From Prevotellaceae bacterium (GTDB lineage: Bacteria; Bacteroidota; Bacteroidia; Bacteroidales; Bacteroidaceae): a stretch of 8,566 nt of DNA. Each line of letters starts with the position of its first letter. The first letter of the stretch is position 1. The DNA lies in contig JAJPYP010000026.1 in assembly GCA_021204885.1 (NCBI GenBank), forward strand, positions 1-8,566. Direction: 5' to 3'. Of this stretch, positions 1-6,708 are shown in pieces. The notes beneath the pieces were generated by a model that ran no database searches, was not told the DNA's origin, and saw only the letters and a list, made by a program, of their open reading frames with translations. A program made the position numbers and the translations under genes.

Positions 1-110
1 TTTTTCTTTTTTTTTTTTTATATCTTCTTTTTTTTTTTCGGTTTTATTAAATATAAAAAACCCCGGGGCTCCCCCCTGGGTGGGCGGGGCGGGGTTCCTC
101 GAGGGGAGTA
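1..110. other. Low-complexity, probably unreliable contig-end sequence
   Basis: The first 60 bases are almost only T runs and A/T. They switch abruptly at about 61 to a G/C-homopolymer stretch (runs of C and G up to six) ending near 110. No open frame, promoter or clear hairpin explains it, and the composition matches neither the rest of the left region nor the genes. It is most simply read as a low-quality read or assembly end; a genuine terminator or G-rich structure is less likely. Confidence 0.5.
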
Positions 111-194
111 TGCGGTGGTATTGTTCGTGGTAAGGTAAAGGTTATCTACTCCCCTCTTCGGAACAGATCATCAGTGATTCTCTCTTTGTGTAAT

Positions 195-557
195 TTAATT
201 ATTTAGCATGCAGTTCGTTTTATTTCTGTTCTTATAGGGATTTCCACTTGGGGCGCCGATGTAATGGCTTTGGGCGTCTTCCTGTGGCTTTGGCAGAGTT
301 CCACCGTATAGTAGTGGTTGCACACCACACCATAGCGGCCCTCTTATATGTAGTCGCTTACGTTGTTGTTCAAGTGCTCCATGGGGACGTTGAAATACAA
401 CTATGCCGATGATGGCAGATGAGTTTTGGAGGACTGTGCAGGCCAACATGGCGTCGCATGCACACAATCCAGATGATGTATTCCCCGATTTCATGTCGGT
501 TGTGTTTTGGTTTTGTTTTATCTGTTTTATTCTTTCCCTAAAAAGACGCCGTGCCAC
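195..557 (-). CDS. Doubtful hypothetical ORF, 120 aa
   Basis: This is an open frame starting at GTG 557, or more plausibly at the internal ATG at 494 (99 aa), which follows an A-rich leader as is common in Bacteroidetes. I recognise no family. The product has no signal peptide or clear domain; it has a short hydrophobic patch around residues 40-55 and a basic, Cys-containing middle. In its favour, a plausible minus-strand promoter lies upstream (659-690) and the preceding minus-strand gene ends in strong terminators, so something may be transcribed here. Against it are its unremarkable composition, the overlap with an opposing small ORF (403-567) and the nearby poor-quality sequence. It may be chance, a frameshifted gene or part of a non-coding transcript. 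Confidence 0.22.
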   Translation of the reverse strand: MARRLFRERIKQIKQNQNTTDMKSGNTSSGLCACDAMLACTVLQNSSAIIGIVVFQRPHGALEQQRKRLHIRGPLWCGVQPLLYGGTLPKPQEDAQSHYIGAPSGNPYKNRNKTNCMLNN

Positions 558-567
558 GCATCATTGA
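403..567 (+). CDS. Doubtful small membrane protein ORF, 54 aa
   Basis: An ATG at 403 (also 409 and 412) opens a 54-codon frame ending at TGA 565-567. The N-terminal half is polar and acidic. Residues about 32-45 are strongly hydrophobic and aromatic, and are followed by Lys-Arg-Arg-Arg. That is the arrangement of a single-pass helix with a cytoplasmic positive tail. I know no family for it and see no good plus-strand promoter. It overlaps the opposing ORF at 195-557, so at most one of the two is likely real. The membrane-like pattern is seen in the sequence; that it is expressed is a guess. Confidence 0.2.
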   Translation: MPMMADEFWRTVQANMASHAHNPDDVFPDFMSVVFWFCFICFILSLKRRRATHH

Positions 568-568
568 C

Positions 569-626
569 GTATGCTGTATGCTGTATACTGCCGGTTTGAG
601 TCGTGTCATTCGCTGTATAACCGGCA
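569..626. repeat. Short tandem repeat plus inverted repeat
   Basis: Three tandem 7-base units lie at 569-589 (GTATGCT, GTATGCT, GTATACT). They run directly into an 8-base inverted repeat, TGCCGGTT (589-596) and AACCGGCA (619-626), with a 22-base spacer. The bases GCTGTATA just before the right arm resemble the tandem unit again. The hairpin has no T run on either side, so a terminator role is not supported. Function unknown. Confidence 0.4.
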
Positions 627-658
627 TTCGTTCATTTCCTTGTCATGTATTTTGCCTG

Positions 659-690
659 CAAAGTTATACAAATTAAACAGTATAGACGAA
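659..690 (-). promoter_or_regulatory. Possible minus-strand Bacteroides promoter
   Basis: Read on the minus strand, TAACTTTGCA (657-666) matches the Bacteroides -7 pattern TAnnTTTG with the frequent trailing CA. TTCG at 687-690, 20 bases upstream, is a one-base variant of the -33 TTTG. It would start transcription near 650, heading towards the doubtful ORF at 195-557. Confidence 0.4.
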
Positions 691-765
691 ATAAATTCTT
701 CCCTTTTTCACGTCGCATCTCTCTTTTTTTTGAGGGCGTAAAGCGGCTGCGACAATAGCATGAAA

Positions 766-797
766 AACGGGGCTGTGCCGACAGGCACAGCCCCGTT
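766..797 (-). terminator. Intrinsic terminator of the GH43-GH51 operon
   Basis: There is a perfect 14-base-pair stem (766-779 with 784-797) around a four-base loop. It is G/C rich except for two closing A-T pairs. On the minus strand it runs directly into a stretch of five T residues (767 to 763). It lies about 90 bases after the GH51 stop codon. Confidence 0.85.
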
Positions 798-843
798 GCT
801 TGTATGCTTCCAATGCTTCAAACGCGCTGTAAGCCTTGAAAAG

Positions 844-868
844 GCCGGTGTGTTTCATCAACACCGGC
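844..868 (-). terminator. First, weaker terminator hairpin after GH51
   Basis: An 8-base-pair stem, GCCGGTGT (844-851) with ACACCGGC (861-868) and a nine-base loop, is followed on the minus strand by CCTTTTC. It stands about 20 bases after the GH51 stop codon, so the operon appears to end in two successive hairpins. Confidence 0.55.
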
Positions 869-888
869 ATGCTCTCATTACATCGGCA

Positions 889-2874
889 TCAGTACGTCAA
901 TATGTAGACGGCGAAGGTATTGGGTTCTATTTCAGTCTCCAAGGCTTGTCCGTCGGGAGTGATGTCGCTCTCTACCGGGGCGATGCGGTCGGGCTGGTCT
1001 ACGGTGTTGTCGGCGTCCATTTCAGTGGTGGTGAGCTTGATGCATTGTCCGCCGCTGAAGGCTTGTCCCTTCTTCATGCCCTCGAATTTCATGGAGATCG
1101 GCTGGGCCTCATCGGAAGTGTTGGCTACCTTCACGATGACGGCATTGCGCTCCTTGTCATACACGGCGCTGGCGAAGAGTCCGTTCTGCCCCTCGTCGCC
1201 CGTAACGGGTGCCTTGTCCATGGTAAGAGAGAGTACATTAGAGCCTTTGTAGGTGCTGTAAAGCTGCTGCACGTAGTAGCTGCACGTGCGCACCGAGCGC
1301 AGGTTGTCGTACCAAATCATGTCGGGACGCCATTGCCAGCCATCCACGTTGGCAAACAAGGGGGCGTAGGTGGCCATGTGTACCACGTCGGCATTGCGCT
1401 CCAAGCCGGTCATGAAGGCGGCCTCAAGCAGGGAAGCGTGGTAATGGTTCCACTTCTTGCCTTTGCCGTGGCAGGCATACTCGCCGGCAAATACCTTCGG
1501 GCCTTTGCGGTCGTAGTTGTCGTAACGCTTGCCGCTCTTCAAGAACCAGCTCTCGGGGCGATAGAAGTGCTCGTCTACCAAGTCGGCTCCCAAGCGTTTC
1601 ATCTCGGGCCACAGGTAATCGAACTCCTTGCCTTCTGAGTTGGGGCCTGAAGTGCCCACGATCTTTATCTCGGGGTGCGCCTTGCGGATGGCGCTCACGA
1701 AAGGCTCCAAGTGCTGGGGATAGGTCTCGCCCCACTGCTCGTTGCCTATGCCGATGTACTTCATGTTGAAGGGCTCGGGGTGTCCCATATCGGCACGCAG
1801 CTTGCCCCACTCGGTGTCGGTAGCACCGTTGGCGAACTCAATGAGGTCGAGCGCATCCTGTATGTAACTGTCTAATTCCTCTACGGGCACTTGGGCCGTT
1901 TCATCGTCCGCATCGTTCTGGTACTGGCAAGCCAATCCGCAGCTCAAGATGGGCAGCGGCTCGGCACCAATCTCCTCGGAGAGTTGGAAGAACTCGAAGA
2001 AACCCAATCCGTAGCTTTGGTAGTAGTCGGGGAAGAAGCGGTAGGGGAAGGTATACTCCCAGCGGTTCTCGTTCAAGGGACGGTTCTCCACCGGGCCTAC
2101 CGAGTTCTTCCAGCTGTAGCGCGTGGCCAAATCGGTGCCCTCTACAATGCATCCGCCGGGGAAGCGGAAGATGCCGGGATGCAGGTCATACAACGCTTGG
2201 GCCAAGTCCTTGCGCATGCCGTTCTCATGTCCTTGCCACGTATCCACGGGGAAGAGGGAGACGTGTTCCAAGTCGACCGTGGTCTTTCCTGCAAGGAAGA
2301 TGCGCAGCACGGCTTTCGGGTTGGTCTCGCCGGGCGTAAGCTCCACTTGGTACTTCGTCCATTCCGCAGAGGTAATCTCCACGTTGGCCTTGGCAAGCGT
2401 CTGCTTTTCACCCATGGTGTGTATGTCTACTATTTCCACACGGATTTTACCCGCATCGGTACCTTCGGGCGTGCGTGCCCATACCGAGAAGCGGTAACTC
2501 TTGCCTTTCTCCACGCCGATGCCGAAGTAGCCTTCGTTGTCCAATCCCGTACTCTTCTCCTTGTGTCCCGGCCATGCCAAGCGCACGTAGTGAGGGTTCT
2601 TCTCAAACGGACCGTCATCGCGCAGGGTGACGTTGCCGAAGACTTTCCAGCCCATCAGGTGCTGGGGAAACTCAAACGAGCGGTTCTTGACAAGTTCGGC
2701 ATACAAGCCGCCGTCGGCCGCATAGTTGATGTCCTCGAAGAAGATTCCATACATGGTGGGCTGTATCTCCGCACCCGTCTTCTTGGTTTGAATCACAAAC
2801 TCATTGGTTTGTGCTTGGAGTGACGTACCTGCCATGAGCGCCAATGCCACTCCTACTGCTTTGTAATTTACCAT
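889..2874 (-). CDS. GH51 alpha-L-arabinofuranosidase, secreted
   Basis: This enzyme releases terminal alpha-L-arabinofuranose from arabinan or arabinoxylan side chains by a retaining mechanism. Residues 1-21 form a signal peptide (Lys-5, hydrophobic core, probable cleavage in SLQA-QT), so it should be periplasmic or outside the cell. The GH51 N-terminal signature is near residues 42-69 (GIFFEDINYAADGGLYAE, then NRSFEF). Residues about 71-208 look like an inserted CBM4_9-type carbohydrate-binding beta-sandwich. The barrel then resumes, with the acid/base Glu379 in GIGNEQWG and the nucleophile Glu465 in FAGEYACHG. Residues about 510-661 form the usual C-terminal beta domain. The length, 661 aa, is normal for Bacteroides members, and all key residues are present. 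It follows the GH43 gene after 31 bases, so it is probably the second gene of the operon. A similar GH43-GH51 pair occurs in the Bacteroides thetaiotaomicron arabinan locus. The substrate is inferred from family and neighbour. Confidence 0.96.
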   Translation of the reverse strand: MVNYKAVGVALALMAGTSLQAQTNEFVIQTKKTGAEIQPTMYGIFFEDINYAADGGLYAELVKNRSFEFPQHLMGWKVFGNVTLRDDGPFEKNPHYVRLAWPGHKEKSTGLDNEGYFGIGVEKGKSYRFSVWARTPEGTDAGKIRVEIVDIHTMGEKQTLAKANVEITSAEWTKYQVELTPGETNPKAVLRIFLAGKTTVDLEHVSLFPVDTWQGHENGMRKDLAQALYDLHPGIFRFPGGCIVEGTDLATRYSWKNSVGPVENRPLNENRWEYTFPYRFFPDYYQSYGLGFFEFFQLSEEIGAEPLPILSCGLACQYQNDADDETAQVPVEELDSYIQDALDLIEFANGATDTEWGKLRADMGHPEPFNMKYIGIGNEQWGETYPQHLEPFVSAIRKAHPEIKIVGTSGPNSEGKEFDYLWPEMKRLGADLVDEHFYRPESWFLKSGKRYDNYDRKGPKVFAGEYACHGKGKKWNHYHASLLEAAFMTGLERNADVVHMATYAPLFANVDGWQWRPDMIWYDNLRSVRTCSYYVQQLYSTYKGSNVLSLTMDKAPVTGDEGQNGLFASAVYDKERNAVIVKVANTSDEAQPISMKFEGMKKGQAFSGGQCIKLTTTEMDADNTVDQPDRIAPVESDITPDGQALETEIEPNTFAVYILTY

Positions 2875-2905
2875 AATATAATATCGATAAGTGATTGTTC
2901 TTTAT

Positions 2906-4663
2906 TTATTCCACCCGCTTTCCCCACACGGAGCGTCCGTTGGCGTCCAATCCGGTAAAGAGAATGGTCTCCGTCTCGTTCTCCCAGTCGTGTCCGGCAA
3001 AGACGATTAGCTCTTTAATCTCCTCTCCTTGCCACGTGAGCGAGAGTCGCTGGTTCTCTTCCTCGAAGCGCCAAGAGCCTTGACCGTCACCAATCTGGCC
3101 GTCCTTTTCCAACGAAATAGGTATAGAGAGGTTCCACTCCTGTGTTCTGAGTCTACCCTCTCCACCCATCACTTGGCCGGCTTTCAGCTGCCGCCCATGC
3201 TTGGGTTCCCGCACCCGTATCACCTCCCATCGGCCTGCCATGTCTTTGGTGCGGAATTGCTGTGGCGTGCTTCCCGCATAGCGTTCAGGCGATACCACCG
3301 GCCAACCGTCGGATGTGAAGAACAGTTCCCTTACATGCAGGTCCATTAACTCGTTGTCGGGCGCCAAGCGGCCTTGGTGCACCATGAAGAAGCGTCCGTC
3401 GTCGGTGGTGAATACCCCGCAATGAGCCGTTCCCGCCCAGCCCGGATGGTGCTCGAAGCGGTAGGGAGCCGTCAAGATGGGGTAGTTGTTTACCGTGTCG
3501 CGCATCTCCTCTCCGAAGTAGTCTATATATGGCCCTTCGGGATGCTCTGAACGCCCCGCACGCACGTTGTAAGTGGTCATGAGCGGGTCGTAGGAGACGA
3601 ACAGGTAGTAACGCTTCAACGCGGGGTTGTAGATAACCTCGGCAGCCTCTATGTTGTCCACCTTCGCGTTGGCCCGTCGTGCCGACGGCACACCTTGGTC
3701 GCCTTCTTTCAAGGGCAGTCCCGTCTCGGGGTTCAGTTCCACGCAGTAAAGCCCGCCGAAGTAAGAGCCGTAATGCATCCACCACTTGCCCGTCTCGGCA
3801 TCCACCACTACCGTGGGGTCGATGGCATTCATTTCAGAGGTCTCGTCGGTCTTCTCCACACAGCCACGTAGTTCCCAAGGCCCTTCGGGCGAAGTCGATT
3901 CCGCCATCCCCAAGTAAGAGATGCTGCGGGCGAAGGCCGACACGCAATAGTAGAGCCGGTACTTGTCGCCTGCCTGTATGATGTAGGGAGCCCAGATGTT
4001 CACCGCTCCTTCGCCGTCGCTTTTCGAGCGCACCCACTTCACCGCCTCTTCAGGTATCTGGGGAAACGCCCAGCCCACAAACTCCCAGTTCACCAAGTCG
4101 CGCGAGCGGCGCACTTGTATAAAGCCCATCTTGCCGGCCATCTTCCGTTCTTCTTCCTCGAAACGCTTGCGCATCCGGTCAAACTCCCGCTTCTCTTCGG
4201 GTGTCATCTCCTCGGGCTTTTTCATTCTGTCAGGCTCGCGCATCTCATCGGGCTTCCCCGTTTCATCGGGCTTCCCCATCTTCTCGTTGTCTCCACGGGG
4301 CTTGCGGTGCCCGTCGCCTCTTCTTCTTGGGTGGTCCCGGTAGATGGCATCGGTGGAGTAGAGGTAATACCAATCGCCTATTTTCAGGCACGACGGGTCG
4401 TGTACGTTGTACGTGCCCCACTGGGCGTAATTCTCCAAGCCCGATATAGCCTTGTAATCATCCTGCCATGGGTTGGGAGCGTGCACCGGCGTAAAAGCCG
4501 GGCTGTCGGAACAACCCACGCACAGCATGGCCGCGCCAATGGCAAACGCCAACCCTGCGCAAAGAAGCATGCCCCTATGCGCGTGTATCTGCAACTGTTT
4601 TTTAAAGCGAATCATTTCAGTAGCCGGTTTTAATCCTATCCTTTTTAGTGTTTTACATGGCAT
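2906..4663 (-). CDS. GH43 arabinan endo-1,5-alpha-L-arabinanase, lipoprotein
   Basis: This is an inverting GH43 five-bladed propeller enzyme, probably an endo-arabinanase displayed on the cell envelope. The lipobox LCVGC puts the lipidated Cys at residue 51. The internal ATG at 4615 (residue 17, MIRFKKQ) gives a shorter, better-shaped lipoprotein signal and is probably the true start (569 aa). Catalytic residues are visible: base Asp89 in VHDPS, pKa-modulating Asp282 in NAIDPT, and acid Glu339 in NIEAAEVIYN. The segment GFIQVRRSRDLVNWEF (180-195) is typical of arabinanases. Residues about 465-585 form a beta-rich domain like the endo-arabinanase C-terminal domain. Residues about 109-178 are an unusual charged, repeat-containing insert in the first blade. 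It is first in an operon with the GH51 gene. Exact bond specificity (endo or exo) cannot be settled from sequence. Confidence 0.93.
   Translation of the reverse strand: MPCKTLKRIGLKPATEMIRFKKQLQIHAHRGMLLCAGLAFAIGAAMLCVGCSDSPAFTPVHAPNPWQDDYKAISGLENYAQWGTYNVHDPSCLKIGDWYYLYSTDAIYRDHPRRRGDGHRKPRGDNEKMGKPDETGKPDEMREPDRMKKPEEMTPEEKREFDRMRKRFEEEERKMAGKMGFIQVRRSRDLVNWEFVGWAFPQIPEEAVKWVRSKSDGEGAVNIWAPYIIQAGDKYRLYYCVSAFARSISYLGMAESTSPEGPWELRGCVEKTDETSEMNAIDPTVVVDAETGKWWMHYGSYFGGLYCVELNPETGLPLKEGDQGVPSARRANAKVDNIEAAEVIYNPALKRYYLFVSYDPLMTTYNVRAGRSEHPEGPYIDYFGEEMRDTVNNYPILTAPYRFEHHPGWAGTAHCGVFTTDDGRFFMVHQGRLAPDNELMDLHVRELFFTSDGWPVVSPERYAGSTPQQFRTKDMAGRWEVIRVREPKHGRQLKAGQVMGGEGRLRTQEWNLSIPISLEKDGQIGDGQGSWRFEEENQRLSLTWQGEEIKELIVFAGHDWENETETILFTGLDANGRSVWGKRVE
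4205..4276 (-). repeat. Four in-frame 18-base repeats inside the GH43 gene
   Basis: Codons 130-153 encode four tandem hexapeptides: GKPDET, GKPDEM, REPDRM, KKPEEM. At DNA level the first two copies share an exact 15-base core (4263-4277 and 4245-4259), 18 bases apart, while the others have drifted. Such repeats can gain or lose units in frame by slippage. Confidence 0.85.
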
Positions 4664-4685
4664 GCCTTTACATCTTGTTTGCTTG

Positions 4686-4735
4686 CAAAGATAGCCTTTC
4701 GCTACAAAGGTATAAAAAGTTCAGAACATACACAA
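4686..4735 (-). promoter_or_regulatory. Promoter of the GH43-GH51 operon
   Basis: On the minus strand TTG (4733-4735) stands 20 bases before TACCTTTG (4705-4712), which fits the Bacteroides -33/-7 pattern. A second -7 match, TATCTTTGCA (4684-4693), lies nearer the gene but has a poor -33. Either would give a leader of roughly 65-85 bases to the preferred start at 4615. A small inverted repeat, GTCG-ATAA-CGAC (4751-4762), lies just upstream and could be a regulator site; that is speculative. Confidence 0.55.
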
Positions 4736-4820
4736 TTTAATATGGATAAAGTCGATAACGACTCTTGCTGTCGGACACTGTATGTGATGTCAATGACTCC
4801 GCAATTTTTTATAATGTCTG

Positions 4821-4843
4821 CAATCTCTATCGGATTGAGATTG
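4821..4843 (-). terminator. Possible hairpin after the AlbA_2 gene
   Basis: CAATCTC (4821-4827) pairs with GAGATTG (4837-4843) around a nine-base loop, four bases after the AlbA_2 stop codon. No T run follows on the minus strand, so it may only be a transcript-end stabiliser. Confidence 0.3.
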
Positions 4844-4847
4844 TCCA

Positions 4848-6314
4848 CTACTTAAATATTACTTGTCGTTCTTTTTTCCATTCTTTTGCCGAATCAGTTA
4901 AACAATACTTCTGTTTTGGATGGTTTGGTAAATCTGGATATAGACGTTCAATCGCTCCTTCTGATAATGCCGGTTGGATATAATTCTCTCTGAATCGTTT
5001 GACACTTTTCAAAGCAAATAGCTCCATGATTTCCTTCATACCCATATATTCATCTCCCATCAATTCAACCAGTCTCTGAACTTGAGACGTAGTGGGGACA
5101 TACTTAAGTCCTACTTGGGTCGTACTTGGATCGCGCTTAGGTCGCTTGAATGTAACTATCACAAAGCCACCGTCCCATCTCCAGATAGGTTCTTCTATAC
5201 CTTGCTCACGGCATGCGTCCATGATGCGTTTAGCTCCACTTCCCCAACTTTCCAAATAGGTTGATTTATATAGAGTTTCAGCAATTTTTAGATTGTATGG
5301 ATATGACTCATGGGGCTCCTTGATTGACTCCGGCGTGATTTGCGGAGGAAATACACCCGGATTAGCAATCTCAATACGGTCATCATAGATTGCGATGCTG
5401 TTAGTTAAGTTATATTTCTCCCATTGACGGTGGCAAAGAGAGTTTATAAGAGCTTCCCTCAAAGCCTTATACGGCACTTCAAGCTGTTCTTCACGTTGCA
5501 AGTTGCGATTTGTAATCTTTCCGCTAAGGTTAAGGTGCTTAAAAAAGAAAGCCATTCCGGCATCAAGAAGAGCAAAAAAACCGCCCTCAACACGTTGGTT
5601 GTCTATAAACTCATTCTTGTCGTTTCCCACGAAACGGGCCATTCTCAAACGGAATTGCGGGAATTCATCGATATTGTTGGAGAACAGCATAGCACCCCCA
5701 TTGGTGGGTGTTCCATTCTTAAGGAGCTTCCATTTAGCTAATGTCTCTTCAACTGGAGTGCTTATGGCACTTGTCGGAATGCGTCCGCCTTCTACACCAA
5801 GACGTATGCAACCTTTGATGTATTTTTCGTTCAAGTCAGCCAGAGTGACGCCCTCCGCTGGTTGACTTTCCCACGAATACATCTGAGGTTGATGCGCACG
5901 GATACGCTCATCATACATCTCATGGGGCATAACCTTAGTAGTGCTCTCGACCTTATAATAAGGGCAACCGTGGAACGTATGCGGTCGCTCTCCCCATACC
6001 CATCCGTCAAAGTGCATAGCAATAATCTTGTTTCCGGGATAATCTGGCACATCAACATAATTGACATAGACATCCACTGTTGGATCAAGTCCCGCGAGTG
6101 CCTGAGCGATTTCCCGTTAGGTGCTATCTGTAACTTCTTGTCCGCTTATCTTTAGCGACTTGGGGGCAACACCAAAAATCAACCATCCTCCATCGCTATT
6201 GAGGAATGCACAAGCCGAGTGCATACCGTCTTTCAACTCGCCGGTAGTTTTCTTTAGCTCCAGAGTCCGTGACTCATCCGAAGCAATTAGTATTTTTATA
6301 TCATCAAATGTCAT
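4848..6314 (-). pseudogene. AlbA_2 / HATPase_c_4 putative regulator, interrupted by a stop
   Basis: The gene begins at ATG 6314 and should encode 488 residues, but codon 66 is TAA (6117-6119) where a Gln (CAA) would be expected. The frame is otherwise unbroken. Codons 1 to about 150 make an AlbA_2 (divergent AAA-4) domain, including TLELKKT and FLNSDGGWLIFGV. About codons 280-390 resemble the C-terminal ATPase-like domain of RecG-related regulators: EALINSLCHRQW, DDRIEIANPG, ESWGSGAKRI. A winged helix follows to the end, with a linker rich in Thr/Ser. Such proteins are thought to be nucleic-acid-binding regulators; targets are unknown. A 65-residue N-terminal piece and a 409-residue piece from GTG 6077 could each be made, but the AlbA_2 fold is cut through the middle. 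It may be a true recent nonsense mutation, or a sequencing error. The region is less G/C rich than the CAZyme genes (24 of 60 at 5521-5580 against 36 of 60 at 2161-2220). Confidence 0.85.
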
Positions 6315-6380
6315 TATGTGAGTTATATTTCTTTACCTGTACAAATATATTAAAAACTCGTGGATTTTATTGAAAACAAG

Positions 6381-6393
6381 ACAAGTAACTTGT
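6381..6393. promoter_or_regulatory. Perfect palindrome in the AlbA_2 leader
   Basis: ACAAGT-A-ACTTGT is a perfect 6-1-6 inverted repeat about 67 bases before the AlbA_2 start and downstream of its promoter. Its position and symmetry would suit an operator for the winged-helix protein encoded next to it, which is an inference. Confidence 0.35.
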
Positions 6394-6469
6394 GATATAT
6401 TATACTTCTTCTATAGCCCAGCCGAGTTTATCTTCAACATCATTCAGTTAAACTTCTTGCAATATTTTG

Positions 6470-6500
6470 CAAAGGTAGCAAAACATCTGAAAGAGCCAAA
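6470..6500 (-). promoter_or_regulatory. Promoter of the AlbA_2 gene
   Basis: On the minus strand TTTG (6497-6500), 19 bases, then TACCTTTGCA (6468-6477) is an excellent match to the Bacteroides promoter consensus. It implies a start near 6462 and a leader of about 150 bases, long for this kind of gene. Confidence 0.65.
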
Positions 6501-6620
6501 GAATAGCCTTAAAAACAAGGGAATAACGATCAAGTTCCTCTATATTGAACATTCAATACGGCATATTTTACTTTAAGCGTATTTTATGGTGACGGCAAGT
6601 ACAACTAATCAAACACTTTC

Positions 6621-6651
6621 TTGCTATTGTGTACAAATACCCTTATTTTTG
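6621..6651 (+). promoter_or_regulatory. Promoter of the fic gene
   Basis: TTG (6621-6623), 20 bases, then TATTTTTG (6644-6651) matches the Bacteroides -33/-7 pattern. Transcription should begin near 6658, at the edge of the palindrome at 6661-6675. Confidence 0.65.
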
Positions 6652-6657
6652 TCCATT

Positions 6658-6697
6658 AAAGTAGACACTGTCTACCAAATATTGGAGTTTTAACACA
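6658..6697 (+). repeat. 40-base direct repeat, copy 1, with operator-like palindrome
   Basis: This 40-base segment is identical to 8428-8467. It contains GTAGACA-C-TGTCTAC (6661-6675), a perfect 7-1-7 inverted repeat placed where the fic transcript should begin, a good position for a repressor. The remainder is the untranslated leader up to 12 bases before the fic start codon. Confidence 0.85.
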
Positions 6698-6708
6698 TAA
6701 GAAGAACT

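Larger units (their letters stand above)
6315..6708. promoter_or_regulatory. Divergent intergenic region between AlbA_2 and fic
   Basis: These 394 A/T-rich bases separate the two divergent genes. They hold the minus-strand promoter at 6470-6500, the plus-strand fic promoter at 6621-6651, a palindrome in the AlbA_2 leader (6381-6393) and the fic operator (6661-6675). A 68-codon plus-strand open frame at 6370-6576 crosses the AlbA_2 promoter and leader and looks like chance. Confidence 0.6.

Noticed and set aside
673..870. 65-codon minus-strand open frame after GH51
   Set aside because: It runs straight through both operon terminator hairpins, so it is not a plausible gene.
760..1638. 292-codon open frame on the plus strand
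   Set aside because: It lies opposite the GH51 gene, whose catalytic residues and domain order are clear, and reads as low-complexity Val/Gly/Leu/Ala/His sequence. It is an antisense shadow of a G/C-rich gene.
1891..2823. 310-codon open frame on the plus strand
   Set aside because: It is also antisense to GH51, has no recognisable family and has no promoter. It arises from codon bias in the true gene.
4115..4633. 172-codon plus-strand frame opposite the GH43 start region
   Set aside because: It mirrors the GH43 lipoprotein signal and charged insert, and has no independent support.
4848..6077. A separate 409-residue gene starting at GTG 6077
   Set aside because: The frame is continuous with the piece at 6117-6314, apart from one TAA, and the AlbA_2 domain spans the break. 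One interrupted gene is the simpler reading.
6370..6576. 68-codon plus-strand frame in the AlbA_2-fic intergenic region
   Set aside because: It covers the AlbA_2 promoter and leader palindrome, is A/T-driven in composition, and has no promoter or family of its own.
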